Below are positions 6,511-11,801 of a stretch of DNA of 11,801 nt, piece after piece. The notes beneath the pieces are model-generated. The model worked only from the letters and a program-made list of their open reading frames with translations, had not been told where the DNA came from and ran no database searches. A program made the translations under genes and the position numbers. The stretch is taken from positions 1 to 11,801 of the forward strand of contig JAUWOI010000081.1 in NCBI GenBank assembly GCA_030612185.1, given 5' to 3'. This DNA comes from Anaerolineae bacterium (lineage in GTDB: Bacteria; Chloroflexota; Anaerolineae; B4-G1). The number at the start of each line of letters is the position of its first letter. The first letter of the stretch is position 1.

Positions 6511-6705
6511 GGCTGGGCGGTTGCCCAGACGAACCAAGATGAAGCCCACGGCAATGGTAATGATGCCGAGACCGATTCCTATTCGCTGCAATGGGCCGAA
6601 ACCACCCCACTTGCCAGCGCCGATGAAATCCACCGCGATAGTGCCGAAGACGGCAAGCAGGCCCAGTGTGATGACGACGATGCCGAGTTGTCGCTTTGTG
6701 ACCAT
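6508..6705 (-). CDS. Small two-helix membrane protein, function unknown
   Basis: Encodes 65 residues: a basic start (MVTKRQ), helix 1 at about residues 7-28 (LGIVVITLGLLAVFGTIAVDFI), a Gly-rich turn (GAGKWGGFGP) and helix 2 at about 41-60 (RIGIGLGIITIAVGFILVRL). Both ends are predicted to be cytoplasmic. I do not recognise the family. The ATG at 6705 is favoured because a strong promoter ends only 9 nt upstream and would give an almost leaderless mRNA; longer open-frame starts lie upstream of that promoter. It is the first gene of the minus-strand group with the glycosyltransferase and the zinc-ribbon protein, which suggests a shared envelope role. That is inference. Confidence 0.68.
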   Translation of the reverse strand: MVTKRQLGIVVITLGLLAVFGTIAVDFIGAGKWGGFGPLQRIGIGLGIITIAVGFILVRLGNRPA

Positions 6706-6714
6706 GGCGTGCAC

Positions 6715-6742
6715 ATTATAACACAGTGAGGTGAAGGTGCAA
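6715..6742 (-). promoter_or_regulatory. Promoter of the glycosyltransferase group, near-leaderless
   Basis: On the minus strand TTGCAC (6742-6737), a 16-bp spacer and a perfect TATAAT (6720-6715) precede the ATG at 6705 by 9 nt. Transcription would start within a few bases of the start codon, so the first mRNA is almost leaderless; no ribosome-binding site is present. TTATAA is palindromic, and the plus strand offers TATAAC (6717-6722) with a poor -35, possibly serving the divergent gene at 6792. Confidence 0.75.
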
Positions 6743-6791
6743 CCCTGGGGCGAGTGGTGCGTATTGGGGTGTAGAAAGCAGGAGGCAAGAT

Positions 6792-7334
6792 ATGGGAGGT
6801 AAGATGCAAGAGACAGAGGTTGTTCAGGCAGTGGTAGAAGGCGAAGAGGCAGCGGGCAGTGGGTTGGTGCAGGTATCCACAGATGAGTGGACGGCGGCGG
6901 CGCTGGCACACGCGAGCGCTTTGCTAACCCTGATACTGGGAATGGCAGGCGGCGTCGGTGCGCTGGTCGGACCGGTTGTGCCTCTAGCGATGTATTTTGG
7001 GTACCGGGAGAGATCGCGGTTCGTTGCCTTTCACGCACTGCAATCCTTCGTCTACCAGGTGGCTGGCGTGCTGATCTACGCCGTTCTCGCTGCGGTGCTG
7101 GCTGTGTGGATGGCGATGGCGTGGACGATCAGCGGCTTGCTCTCGGCGGTGCTCGTTGGCTTATTGCTCATGCCGTTTGCGCTGCTGCTCACGTTGTTGG
7201 CAGTGCTGCTGTTGGTCTGTGCGCCCTTCGCCTGGCTTGGCTACGGGCTGTATGGTGCGTACCAGGTCTACCAGGGGCGCGACTTCCGCTATTGGTTGAT
7301 CGGCGAATGGTTGGAGAGGGAGGTGAAAGTGTAA
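6792..7334 (+). CDS. DUF4870-like small polytopic membrane protein
   Basis: Encodes 180 residues. An acidic, soluble N-terminus (about 1-30) leads to STDEWTAAALAHASALL, then a first hydrophobic segment (about 40-64), the loop FGYRERSRFVAFHALQSFVYQV (FHALQ is the family mark), two to three further helices (about 85-150) and a C-terminal YGAYQVYQGRDFRYWLIGEWLE. The TDE..AALAHASALL start and the RFVAFHALQ loop match the DUF4870 family of four-helix membrane proteins of unknown function. AGGAGG lies 6 nt before the ATG at 6792; an in-frame ATG at 6804 has a poorer spacing. Its TAA overlaps the next start by one base (TAATG), so the two are translated together. Confidence 0.8.
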   Translation: MGGKMQETEVVQAVVEGEEAAGSGLVQVSTDEWTAAALAHASALLTLILGMAGGVGALVGPVVPLAMYFGYRERSRFVAFHALQSFVYQVAGVLIYAVLAAVLAVWMAMAWTISGLLSAVLVGLLLMPFALLLTLLAVLLLVCAPFAWLGYGLYGAYQVYQGRDFRYWLIGEWLEREVKV

Positions 7335-7600
7335 TGCGCGGACGCGATCCCTTTGTGGCATTGTTGCTGGAGGTCGTAGGTGGGTTCTTCGGTTTTCTGG
7401 GTATTGGCTGGATTTATGCCGGACGGCCGGCGATGGGCGTCCTGCTGCTGCTCGGCTACTGGCTGCTGGACTGGATCATCGGCCTGACGCTGACCATCGG
7501 CACTTTTGGCGTGTGGTGCTGCATTTGGCCGGCGCAGAACCTGGTCTTCGGCGTGATCTCGGGCTATCTGGCCTACCGCTGGCTGGAACAGCATCCGTAG
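7334..7600 (+). CDS. TM2-domain-like small membrane protein
   Basis: Encodes 88 residues. A short charged start (MRGRDP) is followed by a helix with a GFLGIGWIYAGRPAMG core (residues about 19-34), then LLLLGYWLLDWIIGLTLTIG and a third hydrophobic stretch around AQNLVFGVISGYLAY. A Gly-rich helix, a short G-R turn, then a second helix is the TM2-domain pattern, though the match is by eye. The ATG overlaps the stop of the DUF4870-like gene, so both belong to one transcription unit and probably to one membrane function. No specific role is known to me. Confidence 0.75.
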   Translation: MRGRDPFVALLLEVVGGFFGFLGIGWIYAGRPAMGVLLLLGYWLLDWIIGLTLTIGTFGVWCCIWPAQNLVFGVISGYLAYRWLEQHP

Positions 7601-7815
7601 AGCTCGGGCTCTTGGGCTGGGTGCGACGATTGTTCGTCGGAATCCCGATTCCGTACCTCTTGCGGCTTGAAAAATGAGTGAAATCTGCTTGCTTCGAGCG
7701 ATTTTTGCACATATTTGCTCCAGAAGTGGCAATTCTTGGGCCTGTCAGCGCCAGCCACGGGGCGGAGCCGGCCTTTTCCGACGATCAGTCGTCACTCCCT
7801 CTTGGGCTCTGACGC
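7601..7815. other. Intergenic stretch with small hairpins, no gene seen
   Basis: These 215 bases hold no convincing ORF. Two overlapping hairpins lie just past the TM2-like stop: CGACGA/TCGTCG (7624-7639) and CGGAATC/GATTCCG (7638-7653). Neither has a T tract, so termination there is doubtful. A palindrome, GACGA-TCAG-TCGTC (7780-7793), lies 22 bp before the -35 of the aspS promoter and could be an operator. The middle (about 7655-7740) is clearly richer in A+T than the genes on either side and may be a remnant of inserted DNA. Confidence 0.45.
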
Positions 7816-7843
7816 TTGACAGATGCCTGGAGTGTGCTATACT
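7816..7843 (+). promoter_or_regulatory. Strong sigma-70-type promoter of the aspS leader
   Basis: TTGACA (7816-7821), a 16-bp spacer and TATACT (7838-7843). The start point would be near 7850, leaving a leader of about 190 nt before aspS that contains a short ORF, alternative hairpins and a terminator. Confidence 0.88.
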
Positions 7844-7860
7844 CTGACTTGAGGCAGACA

Positions 7861-7935
7861 ATGGTGTACACCGTTCGGCTGATTGTGGATAATGATCAGA
7901 ATTCTTGCAGCCCCTGGGGGCGGCCGACGGTGTGA
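7861..7935 (+). CDS. Candidate aspS leader peptide, 24 aa with Asp/Asn codons
   Basis: ATG at 7861 with GAGG 6 nt upstream (7851-7854) opens a 24-codon frame ending at TGA 7933-7935. The peptide begins MVYTVRLIV, continues DNDQN (codons 10-14: GAT AAT GAT CAG AAT) and ends PWGRPTV. Asp and Asn are the two amino acids whose tRNAs the downstream enzyme is predicted to charge. The ORF spans both arms of the first leader hairpin, as a regulatory leader peptide must. Caveats: only two Asp and two Asn codons, and the ribosome-binding site would lie at the extreme 5' end of the transcript. Translation is not proven. Confidence 0.5.
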   Translation: MVYTVRLIVDNDQNSCSPWGRPTV

Positions 7936-7996
7936 CTCGTCTGGTTCCCACTCTTGCAAACGCAAGCCGCCCCACAGAGGGCGGCTTGTTTTTTTT
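7868..7996 (+). promoter_or_regulatory. Candidate transcription attenuator in the aspS leader
   Basis: Four segments can pair in two exclusive ways. Segment 1 (ACACCGTTCGGC, 7868-7879) pairs with GCCGACGGTGT (7923-7933) over 11 bp with one bulge. GGGGCGG (7917-7923), at the left edge of that arm, can instead pair with CCGCCCC (7967-7973), the 5' arm of the terminator (antiterminator). If it does not, the terminator at 7963-7996 forms. CAGAC/GTCTG (7856-7860, 7938-7942) could extend the first hairpin. A ribosome stalled at codons 10-12 would cover segment 1 and release GGGGCGG; one at the stop codon would cover GGGGCGG and allow termination. The scheme is inference from pairing alone. Confidence 0.6.
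7963..7996 (+). terminator. Strong intrinsic terminator within the aspS leader
   Basis: A perfect 9-bp stem (CAAGCCGCC at 7963-7971 and GGCGGCTTG at 7980-7988) with an 8-nt loop is followed directly by eight T. It lies 46 nt before the aspS ATG and after the only strong promoter in view, so aspS expression must pass it. A short CTTGC/GCAAG hairpin (7953-7966) overlaps its 5' arm. Confidence 0.92.
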
Positions 7997-8042
7997 ATTG
8001 AGTGTGAGTAGAATAGTCTGAAGTCTATGTAAGGAGCCAAAC

Positions 8043-9815
8043 ATGTTAAAAACGCATAGTTGCGGTGAGTTGCGGGCCGCGCGCGTCGGCCAGGAGGTCA
8101 CGTTGGCAGGATGGGTGAACCGCCGGCGCGACCACGGTGGTCTCGTCTTCGTAGACCTGCGCGACCGTTCAGGCATCGTGCAGGTCGTGACCAATCCTGA
8201 CGTATCGCCGGAGAGTCACGCGGTGGCGCAGCAGGTACGTGGTGAGTACGTTCTCCAGGTCAAAGGTATCGTCCGGGTTCGACCGGAGGGGCTGACCAAT
8301 CCCGATATACCCACGGGAGAGATTGAGGTCCTGGCCCACGAAGTGAGGATTCTGAACCCGGCCAAGACGCCCCCCTTTTACATCTACGACGATAGCCCGG
8401 TGGATGAGGCACTGAGACTCAAGTACCGCTACCTGGACCTGCGGCGGCAGCGTATGCAGCGTAATCTCGTCCTACGCTACAGAGTGGTCAAGTACATTCG
8501 CGATTTCCTCGACCCCCGGGGGTTCATTGAGATTGAGACGCCGATCCTGTTCAAAACCACGCCGGAGGGGGCGCGGGACTATCTGGTACCCAGCCGCCTA
8601 CACCCCGGCAAGTTCTATGCTCTTCCCCAGTCACCCCAACAACTCAAACAGTTGCTGATGATCGCCGGGTATGAGAAGTACTTTCAGATTGCGCGCTGCT
8701 TTCGGGACGAGGACCAGCGGGGCGACCGCCAGCCGGAGTTCACCCAACTCGACCTGGAGATGAGTTTCGTCGAGCGGGAGGACGTGATGGCGCTGGCCGA
8801 GGAACTGATGATCGGCATCGTTGAGACCTGCTCCGACCGGGAGTTACTTTTCAGGCCTTTCCCGCGCCTGACCTACGACGAGGCGATGCGCCGCTTTGGC
8901 ACCGACCGGCCGGACATGCGCTTCGGGATGGAACTGGTGGACATCTCCGGTCTGGTGGCCGAATGTGGCTTTCGGGTTTTCCGTGACGTCGTCGCTGCGG
9001 GCGGACAAGTCAGAGGTATCTGCGCTCCTGGCTGCGGCACCTACAGCCGTCGAGAGATTGACGAGTTGACCGCGCTGGCCCAGAGGGAGGGCGCTAAGGG
9101 GTTGGCCTGGCTGGCGTTGGGCCACGAGGGCGAGGTGCGATCTTCCTTTGCCAAGTTCATCACCGAGGATGAGGTGGCCGATATAGTCGAGCGTTTGGAG
9201 GCGGAGTTGGGCGACCTGCTGCTGTTTGTCGCCGACCGCCCCCCTGTCGTGAACGTTGCGTTGAGCGCGCTGCGGCTGAGATTGGGAGAGCGGCTGGGGC
9301 TATGTGACCGCACGGTGTTGGCCTGCTGCTGGGTGATTGACTTCCCGCTCTTTGAATGGGACGAGGAAGGGCAGCGTTGGGACCCTAGCCATCACCTATT
9401 CACTGCCCCGGTCGAAGAAGATCTTCCGTTCCTGGATACTGACCCCGGCGCGGCCAGGGGGCAACAGTACGACCTGGTGATCAACGGCGAGGAGACCGGT
9501 GGCGGCAGTATCCGTATCCACCAACGCGAGGTGCAAGAGAAGGTATTTGGACTCATCGGGTTGGACGTGGAGCAGGCGCAGGAACGTTTCGGGCACATGC
9601 TGGAAGCATTCGAGTACGGCACACCACCCCACGGGGGAATCGCGCCTGGGATTGACCGGTTGGTGATGCTTCTGGCCGGTGAGCCCAACATCCGCGAGGT
9701 GATCGCTTTCCCCAAGACTCAGCAGGCGGCTGACCTTATGGCTGGTGCGCCATCGCCAGCGGAACCGGGGCAACTAGAGGAACTGCACATTCGGATAGTA
9801 GAGGGTGGACGATAG
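8043..9815 (+). CDS. aspS: Aspartyl-tRNA synthetase, predicted non-discriminating (Asp/Asn)
   Basis: Encodes 590 residues, the normal length of bacterial class II AspRS. It attaches aspartate to tRNA in the cytoplasm. Order of domains: N-terminal OB-fold anticodon-binding domain (about 1-105, [20 protein letters not shown]), catalytic core with motif 1 ([10 protein letters not shown], 160-169), [17 protein letters not shown] loop ([14 protein letters not shown], 172-185), [11 protein letters not shown], motif 2 ([20 protein letters not shown], 220-239), the bacterial GAD insertion, and motif 3 ([15 protein letters not shown], 532-546). His31 and Gly83 are the residues tied to the non-discriminating enzyme in Pseudomonas-type AspRS; discriminating enzymes such as E. 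coli carry Leu and Lys there. It would then make Asp-tRNA(Asn) for amidation by GatCAB. AAGGAG (8031-8036) lies 6 nt before the ATG. Expression is probably controlled by the leader attenuator. Confidence 0.97.
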   Translation: MLKTHSCGELRAARVGQEVTLAGWVNRRRDHGGLVFVDLRDRSGIVQVVTNPDVSPESHAVAQQVRGEYVLQVKGIVRVRPEGLTNPDIPTGEIEVLAHEVRILNPAKTPPFYIYDDSPVDEALRLKYRYLDLRRQRMQRNLVLRYRVVKYIRDFLDPRGFIEIETPILFKTTPEGARDYLVPSRLHPGKFYALPQSPQQLKQLLMIAGYEKYFQIARCFRDEDQRGDRQPEFTQLDLEMSFVEREDVMALAEELMIGIVETCSDRELLFRPFPRLTYDEAMRRFGTDRPDMRFGMELVDISGLVAECGFRVFRDVVAAGGQVRGICAPGCGTYSRREIDELTALAQREGAKGLAWLALGHEGEVRSSFAKFITEDEVADIVERLEAELGDLLLFVADRPPVVNVALSALRLRLGERLGLCDRTVLACCWVIDFPLFEWDEEGQRWDPSHHLFTAPVEEDLPFLDTDPGAARGQQYDLVINGEETGGGSIRIHQREVQEKVFGLIGLDVEQAQERFGHMLEAFEYGTPPHGGIAPGIDRLVMLLAGEPNIREVIAFPKTQQAADLMAGAPSPAEPGQLEELHIRIVEGGR

Positions 9816-9883
9816 GTGGGGTTGCTATCTTCTCAGATCGTTTTCTGCCAGCCAACCATACTTGTAGCCGATAGGAGCAAAAA

Positions 9884-11215
9884 ATGTCCAGTGATTTGAT
9901 TACTCGCGTGCAAGAGGATGGGGTGCGGTTCATCAGCCTCCAGTTTACCGATATCCTGGGGATGATCAAGAGCGTCACGATCCCTGTGGGCCGGCTTGAG
10001 GAGGTCTTGGAACAGGGGGTCTGGTTCGACGGCTCGTCCATCGAAGGATTCGCTCGCATCTATGAGAGTGACATGATACTGGTGCCCGACCAGACCACGT
10101 ATCGGGTGTTCCCGTGGAGTGCGCCGGAGCGGCGGCGAGCGCGTCTGATCTGCGACGCCCACGGTCCTGATGGCCAGCCCTCGCTCAGCGTGCCACGTTT
10201 GGCCCTGAAGCGCAGCCTGGCCCGGGCCGCAGGGCTAGGGTACGTTTGTAACGTCGGCCCTGAAATGGAATTCTTTCTGTTCAAGCGTAACGACGAGCGT
10301 CCAACCCAGCCTGTCCCGCACGATGTGGGGAGTTACTTCGACTGCTCCCCCCGTGATGAGGCGCAGCAGGTGCGCAGCGAGATCATTCTGGCACTGGAGG
10401 GGATGGGTTTGCAGGTAGAGATGAGCCATCACGAGTGTGCTATTGGTCAACACGAAATTGACTTCCGCTACGCCGACGCGCTGACCAGTGCCGACAACGT
10501 CGTCACGTTCAAGTATACCGTGCGGGCGATAGCGGCTAGCCACGGCATCTACGCCAGTTTCATGCCCAAGCCCATCTTCGGTATCGCTGGCTCGGGCATG
10601 CACACACACCAGAGTTTCTTCGACGCCGAGGGGCGCAATCTGTTTTACGACCCGGACGACGAACATAACCTCTCGCGGCTGGCCTACAATTTCATCGCGG
10701 GGCAGATGATGCACGCCCGGGCGCTGGCGGCGGTGGTAGCCCCGACGGTCAACAGTTACAAGCGGTTGACGCCAGGCTACGAAGCGCCGGTCTACATCTG
10801 CTGGGCGCAACTCAACCGCTCGGCATTGATTCGCGTCCCGGGGCATGGGCGACAGCATGAGGGGGCCACGCGAGCCGAATTACGCTGCCCCGATCCCAGC
10901 GCCAATCCCTACCTGGCTTTCACGGCCATGCTCGCGGCGGGCCTCGATGGTATTGAGCGGGACATGACTCCGCCCCCCCCGGTCAATGAAGACGTCTACG
11001 ATTTCGACAAGCGCGACCTGCGTGAGCGGGCCATCGGCACGCTGCCAGATACGCTGGCCGAGGCGCTGGATGCGCTGGAACAGGATGAGGTGATCCAGGA
11101 GGCGTTGGGGCCGGCCATCACCGCGGCATTTATGCGGGCCAAGCGGGTGGAATGGGACGAGTACCGCATCCAGGTGACGAACTGGGAATTGGAACGTTAT
11201 CTGGAGACGGCGTGA
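9884..11215 (+). CDS. glnA: Type I glutamine synthetase (GSI-alpha-like)
   Basis: Encodes 443 residues, the length of GSI-alpha dodecameric enzymes. It condenses ammonia and glutamate to glutamine using ATP in the cytoplasm. Seen: WFDGSSIEGFARIYESDM (residues 47-64), active-site GPEMEF (E127, E129), SHHECAIGQHEI (E184, E191), the ATP signature KPIFGIAGSGMHTH (229-242), NSYKRLTPGYEAP with flap E300, NRSALIRVP (311-319) and RCPDPSANPYLAF. The 25-residue insertion and the NLYDLP adenylylation site of GSI-beta are absent (here NEDVYDF), so control is probably by feedback rather than adenylylation. Arg58 sits where the feedback-inhibition arginine of the Bacillus enzyme lies. AGGAG (9873-9877) is 6 nt before the ATG. 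It follows aspS by 68 nt with no terminator, so it may be partly co-transcribed. Confidence 0.97.
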   Translation: MSSDLITRVQEDGVRFISLQFTDILGMIKSVTIPVGRLEEVLEQGVWFDGSSIEGFARIYESDMILVPDQTTYRVFPWSAPERRRARLICDAHGPDGQPSLSVPRLALKRSLARAAGLGYVCNVGPEMEFFLFKRNDERPTQPVPHDVGSYFDCSPRDEAQQVRSEIILALEGMGLQVEMSHHECAIGQHEIDFRYADALTSADNVVTFKYTVRAIAASHGIYASFMPKPIFGIAGSGMHTHQSFFDAEGRNLFYDPDDEHNLSRLAYNFIAGQMMHARALAAVVAPTVNSYKRLTPGYEAPVYICWAQLNRSALIRVPGHGRQHEGATRAELRCPDPSANPYLAFTAMLAAGLDGIERDMTPPPPVNEDVYDFDKRDLRERAIGTLPDTLAEALDALEQDEVIQEALGPAITAAFMRAKRVEWDEYRIQVTNWELERYLETA

Positions 11216-11224
11216 GGAGTGCTC

Positions 11225-11242
11225 GCGCAACTTGCGCTTTTT
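11225..11242 (+). terminator. Short terminator after glnA
   Basis: GCGCA (11225-11229), a 3-nt loop and TGCGC (11233-11237), followed by five T. The stem is only 5 bp, so it is a weak candidate. Its downstream arm overlaps the -35 of the 6S RNA promoter. Confidence 0.5.
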
Positions 11243-11260
11243 GCCAATGCATGGTATATT
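11232..11260 (+). promoter_or_regulatory. Promoter of the 6S RNA gene (extended -10)
   Basis: TTGCGC (11232-11237), a 17-bp spacer and TATATT (11255-11260) preceded by TG at the extended -10 position. The predicted start at about 11264-11267 falls exactly at the 5' edge of the 6S closing stem. Confidence 0.75.
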
Positions 11261-11263
11261 TCA

Positions 11264-11442
11264 AATGGCCCTGCTGTGTACGTGATAGCCGTTTTTGCGT
11301 TTTGAGCCAACACCTATCGAAACGGGGGCTGTCTCTTCAGAGAGGAATGCGATAGCCTACGGGCAAGGCAGACCACTGAGCAGGCTCCCACCTGCGAAAG
11401 CAGGTTCAAAACACGTCGGCGCACGGCACGGCGGGGTTCGGT
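11264..11442 (+). ncRNA. ssrS: 6S RNA
   Basis: This RNA binds the housekeeping RNA polymerase holoenzyme by mimicking an open promoter and lowers transcription in slow growth. The 5' arm (11267-11284, GGCCCTGCTGTG..CGTG) pairs with the 3' arm (11422-11438, CACG..CACGGCGGGGTT) over about 16 bp with G-U pairs and one small internal loop, forming the closing stem. Inside lie a large central bubble with GTTTTGAGCCAACACC (about 11299-11314) on the 5' side and, on the 3' side, a small ACCTGC-GAAA-GCAGGT hairpin (11390-11405) followed by TCAAAACA. Apical pairing includes GGGGGCT with AGGCTCCC. These elements and the length of about 180 nt fit bacterial 6S RNA. The exact ends are estimates; no covariance search was possible. 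Confidence 0.82.
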
Positions 11443-11456
11443 CTGATGTATGATTG

Positions 11457-11486
11457 CAGACGCCACCGGTACATCGGTGGCGTCTG
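11457..11486 (+). other. Perfect 12-bp hairpin after the 6S RNA, possible terminator
   Basis: CAGACGCCACCG (11457-11468) and CGGTGGCGTCTG (11475-11486) enclose a 6-nt loop. The stem is strong, but the bases after it (TGCTATGCGC) have no T tract. It could stop or process the 6S precursor, or be an operator for the promoter 12 bp downstream. Confidence 0.6.
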
Positions 11487-11498
11487 TGCTATGCGCTC

Positions 11499-11527
11499 TT
11501 GACTTGGTTCTGTTTTTATGCTATCCT
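11499..11527 (+). promoter_or_regulatory. Promoter of the metallo-beta-lactamase-fold gene
   Basis: TTGACT (11499-11504), a 17-bp spacer and TATCCT (11522-11527) with TG one base upstream (extended -10). The start point would be near 11534, giving a leader of about 33 nt. Confidence 0.7.
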
Positions 11528-11566
11528 CTCTACTCGCTATTCACGTCATTCAGTACGAGGTACGCT

Positions 11567-11801
11567 ATGCTCCGAGAACGGGTCTCCAACGACATTCACG
11601 TCTTCACCAGTGATTTATATGCCCGGGTGACAGCCGGGCTGATCGTGACTCGCGAGGGTGCGATTCTGATAGACAGCATGCCTTTTCCTGTCGAAGCGCG
11701 CGAGATAGCGGCGTTCGTCGCTCGGGTCTGCCGACATGGTGTGCGATACGTGATTCTGACCCATTATCACGCCGATCATACCTACGGCGCTTATCTCTTC
11801 C
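11567..11801 (+). CDS. Metallo-beta-lactamase-fold hydrolase, N-terminal part
   Basis: The first 78 codons are present; the gene runs off the window. MLRERVSNDIHVFTSD opens a typical beta strand, AGLIVTREGAILIDSMPFP (residues 23-41) carries the second strand with conserved Asp36, and THYHADHTYGAYLF (65-78) holds the metal-binding H-x-H-x-D-H (H66, H68, D70, H71). The fold normally binds two metal ions, usually zinc, and hydrolyses esters, thioesters, amides or phosphodiesters; the substrate cannot be told from this part. The start at 11567 has GAGG 6 nt upstream and its own promoter, so it is a separate transcription unit from the 6S RNA gene. Confidence 0.88.
   Translation, partial: MLRERVSNDIHVFTSDLYARVTAGLIVTREGAILIDSMPFPVEAREIAAFVARVCRHGVRYVILTHYHADHTYGAYLF

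Noticed and set aside
7850..8042. T-box riboswitch in the aspS leader
   Set aside because: The conserved T-box core (AGGGTGG-ACCGCG type) is absent and no specifier-loop geometry was found. Only a GGTTCCC stretch is loosely similar.
10235..10858. Minus-strand ORF of 207 codons opposite glnA
   Set aside because: It is a shadow of glnA, which is fully conserved in the other strand; no ribosome-binding site or recognisable domain.
11380..11420. tRNA gene suggested by GGTTCAAAA
   Set aside because: No acceptor or D/anticodon arms fit; the segment is a GAAA hairpin and bubble strand within the 6S RNA fold.
11267..11442. SRP RNA, tmRNA, RNase P RNA or cobalamin/SAM riboswitch in place of 6S
   Set aside because: Their hallmark sequences (for example GGAAGGAAGCAGC of SRP RNA, or riboswitch cores) are missing, while closing stem, bubble and promoter position fit 6S RNA.

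Overview
This window looks like chromosomal DNA from a free-living, moderately GC-rich bacterium. Clp, DegV, AspRS, type I glutamine synthetase (GlnA) and 6S RNA are all of bacterial type. The multi-membrane glycosyltransferases, the DUF4870/TM2-type membrane proteins and the short palindromic or heptameric repeats inside genes would fit a Chloroflexota (Anaerolineae-like) genome. That placement is inference; nothing here proves it.

Layout. 1-359: C-terminal end of a Clp-family AAA+ ATPase (+), closed by a strong intrinsic terminator. 444-1295: a DegV/FakB-type fatty-acid-binding protein (-) with a textbook sigma-70 promoter. 1360-4187: a membrane glycosyltransferase gene (-), now a pseudogene with an early in-frame stop, a frameshift, a palindromic repeat insertion and a complete IS3-family element (about 2092-3743; orfA, slippery A run, orfB with D,D(35)E). 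4193-6705: three tightly packed minus-strand genes read from one promoter at 6742-6715: a 65-aa two-helix membrane protein, a 575-aa GT39-like membrane glycosyltransferase carrying two in-frame repeat insertions, and a six-CxxC zinc-ribbon, tail-anchored protein. The glycosyltransferase pseudogene lies immediately downstream of them. 6792-7600: a divergent plus-strand pair of small polytopic membrane proteins (DUF4870-like, TM2-like).

7601-11801 is the housekeeping half: aspS, glnA, a 6S RNA gene and the start of a metallo-beta-lactamase-fold gene, all on the plus strand. AspRS carries His31 and Gly83, the residues associated with the non-discriminating enzyme that charges both tRNA-Asp and tRNA-Asn. 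It would work with GatCAB, which uses glutamine as amide donor; glnA, the next gene, makes glutamine.

The most interesting element is the aspS leader (7816-8042). A strong promoter is followed by a 24-codon ORF containing an Asp-Asn-Asp-Gln-Asn run. Mutually exclusive RNA pairings and a strong terminator follow, about 45 nt before the aspS start. The geometry matches ribosome-mediated (trp-type) attenuation and would sense the charging of the two tRNAs this enzyme serves. This model is read from sequence alone and has not been tested.
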